This document shows positions 58,434-64,000 of a stretch of DNA of 64,000 bases, piece by piece. Origin of the DNA: Gastranaerophilus sp944325835 (GTDB taxonomy: Bacteria > Cyanobacteriota > Vampirovibrionia > Gastranaerophilales > Gastranaerophilaceae); the NCBI GenBank assembly GCA_963931575.1, contig OZ007029.1, positions 1,178,001 to 1,242,000 on the forward strand, written 5' to 3'. The position numbers and the translations under genes were made by a program. A model generated the notes under the pieces. It was not told where the DNA came from. It worked only from the letters and a program-made list of their open reading frames with translations, and did not search any database. Every line of letters begins with the position of its first letter. Position 1 is the stretch's first letter.

Positions 58434-58778
58434 TTAACCCACATTTCTAAAATGTTCAATTTTCAATTCCGGCTTCAGGGTAATCGCAATAACATCAATT
58501 TGAAAGTCATGTTTACCGTTTTCCTGCAGATAAAGCATTACCCCCTGACGAATGTGCGCAAGTTTTCGTTTATCAACCGCATCGCCCGGTGTTCCGAAAG
58601 CATCAGTCTTGCGCGTTTTAACCTCGACAAAGTAAAGTTTATTTTTACGTCTGGCAATAATATCAATTTCACAAAGTTTCGGATAAGACTTATTGCGCTC
58701 AAGTATTTCATAACCGTTTCGCTCAAGATAGCGGCACGCTAAATCTTCACCTGCCGCGCCAAGCTTCTTTTTATTCAT
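58434..58778 (-). CDS. YraN/UPF0102-family predicted nuclease
   Basis: 114 aa from the ATG that overlaps the stop of the upstream gene (TAATG). It has LGAAGEDLACRYLERNGYEI, CEIDIIARRKNKLYFVEVKT and the final RQGVMLYLQEN block. The E-x-D...EVK arrangement is that of restriction-endonuclease-like folds. An earlier ATG at 58793 is less likely. Confidence 0.85.
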   Translation of the reverse strand: MNKKKLGAAGEDLACRYLERNGYEILERNKSYPKLCEIDIIARRKNKLYFVEVKTRKTDAFGTPGDAVDKRKLAHIRQGVMLYLQENGKHDFQIDVIAITLKPELKIEHFRNVG

Positions 58779-59488
58779 TAGCAGCTCCCACAATGCACCG
58801 GCTCTCTGCGGTGTTCATACCCACTAATCAATCCCTCACAAAGCTTAAACCGCCCGAGTTTGACCACTTCGCAATAACTTTCAAGCGACTTAACCAGACA
58901 GTCATTTTCACAAAAACCGCCGGATAAATAAATTTTTTCGGGGCGTTTAGCGAAATTCCACGCGTTATAGGCAATACCGTGGATGAATTTTGACACAGCA
59001 ATCGCCGGAGTTGCACCGTTCGAAATATCATCCATAATCTTTTCAAACCCGAAAATGCCGCAGGTTACTGTGTATTTTTCTTCGTTATAATGCAAATCGG
59101 AAGGTTGAAGGTCGTAAAATTTTAAAAGCATTTCAACCGTTGCACCGGTCGAACTTGCACAGGAAGTGTTCCAGTCCATATCGTTGAATTTCCCGTCTTT
59201 AAATCTAATCCATTTTGCATCACGGCTTCCAAGATCCAAAATTGTTGCATCCGGTTCAATTTCTCCTCTACAGCCGTTTGCAAGCGCTATAATTTCATTT
59301 TCGTGAATGCTTTTGCCCGTCATGTGCCCGCAGGATTTTTCAAAGTGCAAATCTAATGTTTTAATAATTTTAGACGGCACAATGTAGTATGTTTTATCGT
59401 CAAGCGTTTGAACCGGCGTAAAATCCAGCGTTTCGCCAACCGCTATTATTTTAGAATATGTTGTTCCTGCATCTAAGTATAAAGTCAT
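58778..59488 (-). CDS. BadF/BadG/HgdC-type ATPase (acyl-CoA dehydratase activase-like)
   Basis: 236 aa ASKHA fold. The phosphate-1 loop is LDAGTTYSKIIAVG, then come LDLGSRDAKWIRF, a SCASSTGATVEMLLKFYDL helix and YLSGGFCENDCLV. The activase Cys are partly present (C102-type, CGIFGFE, C-terminal CGSC). It probably activates a redox enzyme with an ATP-driven electron transfer. The dehydratase partner is not in this window. It overlaps the upstream gene by one base. Confidence 0.78.
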   Translation of the reverse strand: MTLYLDAGTTYSKIIAVGETLDFTPVQTLDDKTYYIVPSKIIKTLDLHFEKSCGHMTGKSIHENEIIALANGCRGEIEPDATILDLGSRDAKWIRFKDGKFNDMDWNTSCASSTGATVEMLLKFYDLQPSDLHYNEEKYTVTCGIFGFEKIMDDISNGATPAIAVSKFIHGIAYNAWNFAKRPEKIYLSGGFCENDCLVKSLESYCEVVKLGRFKLCEGLISGYEHRREPVHCGSC

Positions 59489-60222
59489 TATCTTAACCTC
59501 AAAAACGCTTCGATTTTTGCTTTTATGGAATTATTGGCGTAATCGTCAATATCAATATAAAGCCCGTTATATTTATCCGCCAGATACTTTGCAAGCTGGC
59601 ACTTGGAACAAAAAGCCTGCGCATAAAAAACTGTCGGCACATCAGGGTCAACAAACATTTCTTCCTCGATATCCGCCGGAGTTCCGCTCTCAACGCACCG
59701 TGTCCAGCCGTAAACATGGGTTTCATCAGGGAATAATCTTAAAATTTCCATATCGTTTGGCGGAACGCCCCAGAACCCGAATTTAGGTGTACATTGCGGC
59801 GCGTCAAGCTCTTTTTCGTCAATAACATTATTCATAATAATGTCAAATTTATCATAAAGGGGCAGGTTACTTGTCGAAATTCTAAGCGGACGTTTTTTGT
59901 CGACATTAGAATTGCAGCACTCAATCACCACAAAGCCCATATCCTTCAAAAGCTGCGCAGCAAACCAGCCGCTGTCGCACTTGTCTTTGCCGATAGGTGC
60001 AACAATTAACTCAAGTTCTGCCTGCATTTGCAGTGCATTATTAATAATATTTTTTATAATCTTACAATAAGAGTCAGGCAAAATATGCCTGTCCGGAGCG
60101 TTAAAATCAATATCCAGATCAATCCATTCAATCTCAGCGTACTTGTTTTTAAGTTCGCACACCAGATTTTGGTTAGGATATCCCCAGAACCCTATTTTAA
60201 CTTTTTTCGGCATTTCATTCAT
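59488..60222 (-). CDS. Partner of the BadF-type ATPase, unknown function
   Basis: 244 aa. It has an internal duplication of a WGYPN / WGVPPND motif (KIGFWGYPN at residues 9-17 and KFGFWGVPP in the second half) and several Cys, including CSKCQ near the C-terminus. This looks like two related half-domains. It resembles the CoA-dehydratase subunit style but no known family is certain. It is coupled (TAATG type) with the ATPase gene. Confidence 0.5.
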   Translation of the reverse strand: MNEMPKKVKIGFWGYPNQNLVCELKNKYAEIEWIDLDIDFNAPDRHILPDSYCKIIKNIINNALQMQAELELIVAPIGKDKCDSGWFAAQLLKDMGFVVIECCNSNVDKKRPLRISTSNLPLYDKFDIIMNNVIDEKELDAPQCTPKFGFWGVPPNDMEILRLFPDETHVYGWTRCVESGTPADIEEEMFVDPDVPTVFYAQAFCSKCQLAKYLADKYNGLYIDIDDYANNSIKAKIEAFLRLR

Positions 60223-60243
60223 AAATTAATTTTAGCATAAAAA

Positions 60244-60263
60244 GAGAGCAGTCAAACGACTGC
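60244..60263 (-). terminator. Terminator after pilin locus 4
   Basis: On the minus strand GCAGTC-GTTT-GACTGC followed by TCTCTTTTTA. Confidence 0.78.
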
Positions 60264-60272
60264 CCGGAAAGA

Positions 60273-61470
60273 TTAATTACGTTTAATACATCTGACTGCC
60301 GGATACTTAACCGTTTTAGCAGCCGGTTTAGCGTCACCTGTGTCAATACTCATATACCACGCCTGAGTCCTGTCCTGCGCATAAACAGTAGATGTCCAAA
60401 TATCCTGACTGCCGCCCAGATTATTCAACCCCAGTAATTCCCGATTGATGAAAAGCCCGACAGCCTCATCCAAAGTTGGCAGCCGATATTCATCACTCTG
60501 TTTTGTGCAAAAAGAAGAAGCTTCATTCCATGAGGACTGCGAAGTATCAGCTGCATTTTTCACCTGTGGATACGGGGCTACGACAACCGTATCAATTGGA
60601 TACAGCGCTGTTATAAAACCGATATCCTTTCCCACAGTATTCGGACCTTTATTTCCGTTCAGGTCGTACATAAAATTTGCACAAACTTTATTTTGTTTTA
60701 AATATAAAGCACTTTCAGCCAGTGAACTTACGCAGGCCTTGTTGTAAAAGGTCAAAATACTCTCTCCGTTTTGCGTTTCAAACGCTGCAGCTTTAGCATT
60801 CGGAATATTTACAGTCTGACTGCCAAAAGCATAAGATGTCATTTGGCTGTTCAACTCAAGCCAATTTGTAGGTGTATCAACTTTATTACCGTCAAGTGTC
60901 GTAATTGCTGACACTATACCGCAATCCTCAATATGATCGGCATCACAAATATTATTAATTTTTAACACCTGCGACAAACCGCTTGTAATAAAAGTTTCAG
61001 CAAGGGTATCTTCAGCATCGCCTGCGCCTGATGAACTTTCTTCTACATAGGTTCCGTAGCCGTTGAGTGCAGGCATCAGGGCAATGGCTTGCGAAAATCT
61101 CGCATAAAGTGCTTTTCTTTGCGTGTTCCACGTGCGTTCGTTTATGTTTCCCGTGAGTGACGGAAGCGTTATCGCCGCTACCACACCGATTATCGTGAGG
61201 GATAACAGTATCTCAGCCATGGTAAAGGCATATTTCTTGACCGACAGCCTGTCGGCCAAACATAGAACCGCCTCAGGCGGTGTCATTCCGAACTTGTTTC
61301 GGAATCTGTCCAGCGTTAACGGTAGCACGCCATGCCGGCCAGATGCTGAATCGAGTTCAGCATGACAGTTAACATTTACGTTGTCCGTGAGCACGCATTC
61401 CTTTTGTAGAACCGGCTCAGCCGGCCCCCCCCCCCCCCGTGCAAATACTTACATTCTTCTGTTTTTTCAT
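60273..61470 (-). CDS. Type IV pilin-like protein, poly-G phase-variable locus 4 (frame currently OFF)
   Basis: Chosen start ATG at 61470 (MKKQKNVSICT) with AGAAAGGATGG before it, then 14 G (61438-61425). In this state it stops at a TGA right after the tract. With 13 or 16 G it would continue PAEPVLQKEC and then into the frame whose visible part starts with GTG at 61394. The PAEPV and VLTD words occur in the same frame in locus 2. The leader of about 81 codons contains palindromes CATTCCGAA...TTCGGAAT and GCTGAA...TTCAGC. The head is KKYA-FTMAEILLSLT, then the VCANFMYDLNGNKGPNTVGK block, and the end RCIKRN. Confidence 0.8.
61425..61438 (-). repeat. Homopolymer tract, 14 G on the coding strand
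   Basis: Fourteen C on the plus strand, flanked by CCGG-CTCAG-CCGG (61412-61424). It needs 13 or 16 for the ON frame. Confidence 0.9.
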
Positions 61471-61567
61471 TTTTCCATCCTTTCTTTATCATAAGGCAAT
61501 AGGGCTATTCTTTTTTCTTCCATTCGGTCATAACGACTCATTGCCTTATTCTCTTATTGCCTTTTTA

Positions 61568-61596
61568 ATTATGTACCATGTTTTAGAATTAGTCAA
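61568..61596 (-). promoter_or_regulatory. Pilin locus 4 promoter
   Basis: Minus strand TTGACT (61596-61591), 17 bp, CATAAT (61573-61568). The leader contains three AAGGCAATA-like words in direct and inverted order. Confidence 0.73.
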
Positions 61597-61640
61597 GCCC
61601 GACGGCAAGGGTTTCATATATAGAGGCCACTCAGTGGCAC

Positions 61641-61660
61641 AGCTCCCTTTCGGGAGCTTT
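61641..61660 (+). terminator. Plus-strand terminator-like hairpin
   Basis: AGCTCCC-TTTC-GGGAGCT followed by TTTTT on the plus strand. No plus-strand gene precedes it. It may instead serve as a stem at the end of the symporter mRNA on the minus strand. Confidence 0.5.
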
Positions 61661-61661
61661 T

Positions 61662-62996
61662 TTAAGAAATTTTTTCGTATGCCTGCGGATTATTCAGCAA
61701 GTCATAATTTATTTCGTTTTCGTTATCAGCGATTGTCGCAACAACGACCGTATCAGATGCCACGTTCACAAGCGTTCTCATCATATCCGTTACACGTTCA
61801 ATTGTAAACAGGAATGCAAAGCCCGCGACTAACTGTTCAGGGCTTAATCCCATACCGTTAAGGATTAACGCAATCGTAATCAAACCAGCACCCGGAATCC
61901 CAGCACAGGTACTTGATGCGATAATTGCCAGCAGAGCAATCTGGATAATCAAAAGCGGAGTAAGCTCTATTCCGTAAGCCTGCGTCAGGTAAATTACAGC
62001 AACGGTTTGCAGCAAAGCCGTTCCGTCAAAGTTCAATGTTGCCCCCAGCGGCAAAACAAAACTTGCAATTTTATGCGAAATTCCGCGTTTTTCACAGCAA
62101 GCTATAGTAAGCGGCAAAGTTGCAGAAGAGCTTGCCGTTCCAAAAGCCACCATCAAAGCTTCAGCCACAGCCGAATAAAGCATTGCCGCCGAAACTTTTG
62201 AGAATACTTTTAAGAATATCGGGTAAACAACAAACAGCATCAACGCAAATCCTAAAAGCAATACAAGCAAATATTTTGAAATACTTGCAAAAATATCTAA
62301 CCCGAAAGAGGCAACGACACTTGCAGTCAGAGCAAAGACACCCGGTGCCGCCAAAATCATAATCCAATCGGTAACTTTCATTGTAGCCGCGAATACGGAT
62401 TCAAAGAAAGAAACAATGGGTCTGTTGATATCGCCGACTTTTGCAAGAGCAACCGCAAACAAAAGAACAAATACAATAATAGAAACCATATTGCCGGTCG
62501 CAAAAGCTGTAAACGGATTACGCGGAATAAAATCAAGTATAAGATTTAAAATATTTCCCTGCTGTGCCATTGCATTTTTAACAAGTTCCTGAGCACTGAG
62601 CGCAGCGTTTTCTGTAATATAAGCCGCAGCGCCGACACCCGGCTTAAAGATTAACGCCAGAACCGCCCCTATTGTAACAGCAAAGGTAGTAATAATTCCA
62701 TAGTAAATAATCATTTTTTTACCAAACTTACCAAGCTGTCTGTTATCCCCGATACTTGTAACCCCGATAATAATTGCCGAAACAACCAGCGGAATTACAA
62801 CCATTTGAATTAATCTGATAAACACCTGACCTACAAAAATCAAACATTGTAAAATATGATTATTATAAGGGGTTTCAAAAGTATGCATCAGAATTCCGAA
62901 TATAATACCCAGAATAATACCGGTAAAAATATGCCAGTTACGCTTGATACCAAGCCCCAGGGCTACAAAAACCTGCATAAGTAAATTAAAATTCAT
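61662..62996 (-). CDS. Dicarboxylate/amino acid:cation symporter (DAACS family)
   Basis: 444 aa with about eight membrane helices and two re-entrant loops. It has the serine-rich GTASSSATLPLT loop and the substrate motif FVLPLGATLNFDGTALLQT, both diagnostic for GltP/DctA-type carriers of glutamate, aspartate or C4-dicarboxylates. GTAAGAGG lies before the ATG. Single gene. Confidence 0.93.
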   Translation of the reverse strand: MNFNLLMQVFVALGLGIKRNWHIFTGIILGIIFGILMHTFETPYNNHILQCLIFVGQVFIRLIQMVVIPLVVSAIIIGVTSIGDNRQLGKFGKKMIIYYGIITTFAVTIGAVLALIFKPGVGAAAYITENAALSAQELVKNAMAQQGNILNLILDFIPRNPFTAFATGNMVSIIVFVLLFAVALAKVGDINRPIVSFFESVFAATMKVTDWIMILAAPGVFALTASVVASFGLDIFASISKYLLVLLLGFALMLFVVYPIFLKVFSKVSAAMLYSAVAEALMVAFGTASSSATLPLTIACCEKRGISHKIASFVLPLGATLNFDGTALLQTVAVIYLTQAYGIELTPLLIIQIALLAIIASSTCAGIPGAGLITIALILNGMGLSPEQLVAGFAFLFTIERVTDMMRTLVNVASDTVVVATIADNENEINYDLLNNPQAYEKIS

Positions 62997-63023
62997 ATAA
63001 ATAAACCTCTTACCTGATTATAT

Positions 63024-63049
63024 AGAAAGTCGATACAAATCGACTTTCT
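63024..63049. promoter_or_regulatory. Perfect palindrome before the symporter gene
   Basis: AGAAAGTCGAT-ACAA-ATCGACTTTCT, 11-bp arms. On the minus strand it directly precedes a TATAAT (63022-63017), so it is an operator candidate. A matching -35 box is not clear. Confidence 0.5.
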
Positions 63050-63226
63050 AATCTTACACCATTTTTCAGAAAAAAACAACGATTAGAACTAAAAAATTGA
63101 TTAAATAATGTAAACTTTTTAGAAATAACTAGCAAAATAATATATTTAGAGGATTTATAAAACTGGTTTGGTGTGATTAAATAAACATGTATGTAGAGGA
63201 ATAACCAAACACAAGGGGATAAGAAA

Positions 63227-63622
63227 ATGGTCGATAACAGATCAGCGGGCTTCTACGGAATCGGAGGATCCTTCAACTTCAAAAGCGGCGACATATCCGG
63301 CACGGCTGCCAGAACCCAGGACGATAAAATGGGTCAGGGCGGTGAGTATTTCGCGCAGCAAAAAAGAAATGAAGAAGAGGAAAACCAGAACCAAAACCCT
63401 TATATGGACAGAAGCGCAGCTCTCAGAGCAACCCTCAATTCCCTTGCGATGATGAATGTTGCAAACGTTATCAATAACAAGAAAAAATCAATCCTCGAAG
63501 ATAAAGAAGAGAAAAAAGAAGAACGCAAAAAATCTGAAAAAGAAGTAGAAGAATTGGAAAAAATTCTACAGCAAACACAGGAAGAAGCCAGCGAAGATTT
63601 CCAGAATAATGAATATAATTAA
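63227..63622 (+). CDS. Hypothetical hydrophilic protein with coiled coil
   Basis: 131 aa. The N-terminus is Gly/Phe-rich (SAGFYGIGGSFNF), the middle has NQNQNPYMDRSAALRATLNS, and the C-terminus is a highly charged coiled coil (Lys/Glu). No family recognised. AAGGGGATAAGAA precedes the ATG and a terminator follows. Confidence 0.6.
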   Translation: MVDNRSAGFYGIGGSFNFKSGDISGTAARTQDDKMGQGGEYFAQQKRNEEEENQNQNPYMDRSAALRATLNSLAMMNVANVINNKKKSILEDKEEKKEERKKSEKEVEELEKILQQTQEEASEDFQNNEYN

Positions 63623-63624
63623 TA

Positions 63625-63648
63625 AAAAGGCGCCGATAAGGCGCTTTT
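63625..63648 (+). terminator. Terminator after the 63.2 kb gene
   Basis: AAAGGCGCC-GATAA-GGCGCTTTT, with one G-T pair. Confidence 0.75.
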
Positions 63649-63683
63649 AACTTTTAAATTAAAATTTTCACTATTGTCAGGAA

Positions 63684-64000
63684 TTAAAATAGTCTTTCAA
63701 AAATATTATCAACTTTTTGTTCTTTCTTTTCGGCGGCTGCAAGGAGTTCACCTCTGTAAGGAGTTTGTGAACCACTCTTATCTTTATCAGTTGCAAAGCT
63801 TAAAATACCTTGAGTTAAAGTCGGATTTTCAGGAGAAACAACTTTTGTAGAGATTTCGTTAATGTCAGCAGTCAATCTTCCTTCCAAATTATTGGCATTA
63901 CGCTGTGCAGCCTGTGAATTTAAATACTTGATTGAATCCAAAACATTTTGATTTAATTGGATTTGCAACCCTGAATTATTCAGAGCAATTTGTCTTGCAG
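63684..64000 (-). CDS. C-terminal part of a hypothetical protein, cut by the window edge
   Basis: The frame stays open from the stop at 63684 to the right edge, so the visible 105 codons are only the end of the gene. A TTG at 63968 is not the true start. The sequence is hydrophilic (LNSQAAQRNANNLEGRLTAD, ending KVDNIFERLF). Repeated Asn/Gln and short helices recall secreted or flagellum-related proteins, but I do not recognise it. Confidence 0.55.
   Translation of the reverse strand, partial: ARQIALNNSGLQIQLNQNVLDSIKYLNSQAAQRNANNLEGRLTADINEISTKVVSPENPTLTQGILSFATDKDKSGSQTPYRGELLAAAEKKEQKVDNIFERLF

Noticed and set aside
63684..63968. Complete 94-aa gene starting at TTG 63968
   Set aside because: The frame stays open to the window edge, so the start lies outside.

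Overview
ORGANISM. The window reads as one chromosomal segment of an AT-rich, flagellated, non-photosynthetic member of the cyanobacterial lineage (Vampirovibrionia/Melainabacteria, most likely a gut Gastranaerophilales). This is inference from several signs. There are many prepilin-like proteins with the head AFTMAEILLSLT. The atpD-atpC pair stands apart from the other ATP synthase genes, as in cyanobacteria. NifU/NifS-type Fe-S genes and a long NusB are present. Flagellar rod genes sit among housekeeping genes and there is no photosynthesis gene. A 16S rRNA gene (46648-48170) would settle the placement.

LAYOUT. 0-2.2 kb: nusB-ftsY-M14 peptidase operon. 2.3-4.7 kb: flagellar rod genes (two FlgF/FlgG-family proteins, flgB, flgC). 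4.7-6.0 kb: first poly-G pilin locus. 6.1-9.2 kb: acyltransferase, degenerate histidine kinase, tRNA-Cys and tRNA-Val, and several palindromic repeats. 9.2-13.1 kb: double-HTH regulator, small unknowns, an ExxH-rich ferritin-like protein and a possible sugar hydrolase. 13.2-21.6 kb: cysteine-cluster protein, a repeat-rich surface protein behind a poly-C tract, clpC, second poly-G pilin locus, class A PBP. 21.6-23.5 kb: cysteine-cluster protein and third poly-G pilin. 23.6-29.7 kb: pxpA, yvcK, panB-panC, then rplJ-rplL behind an L10 leader. 29.7-34.4 kb: nifU-nifS, a strong candidate small RNA, a rhodanese. 34.5-41.6 kb: atpD-atpC, two-subunit chromate transporter, YhcH protein, a plain pilin, transketolase N-half, WecG, dGTPase. 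41.7-50.5 kb: rRNA operon (minus strand, 16S-23S-5S, no tRNA seen in the spacer) flanked by two paralogues of one unknown family. 50.6-57.5 kb: membrane-anchored sHsp, PfkB kinase, radical SAM protein with a zinc-ribbon partner, sensor kinase, Rel. 57.6-64 kb: small conserved genes, a BadF-type ATPase pair, fourth poly-G pilin, dicarboxylate symporter, and a partial gene at the right edge.

MOST INTERESTING. Four paralogous pilin-like genes (4.7, 17.8, 22.0 and 60.3 kb, all on the minus strand) share one architecture. Each has a near-identical promoter (TTGACN, 17 bp, CATAAT), a variable palindrome-containing 5' leader, an AGAAAGGAT-type ribosome binding site and an ATG followed about ten codons later by 13-15 G. 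Then comes a 60-120 codon stretch built from dispersed palindromic repeats but kept free of stops, and finally the prepilin head. In all four the assembled tract length puts the ATG out of frame with the pilin, so each looks like a phase-variable gene in the OFF state. A fifth homopolymer (13 C) lies in front of the 13.9 kb surface protein. The leaders contain small palindromes, including a 42-44 bp module also found at 7.0 and 8.4 kb and a family of micro-palindromes with a constant CTCAG core and changing complementary arms. One pilin leader carries the 42-bp module as a net 39-bp, in-frame insertion.
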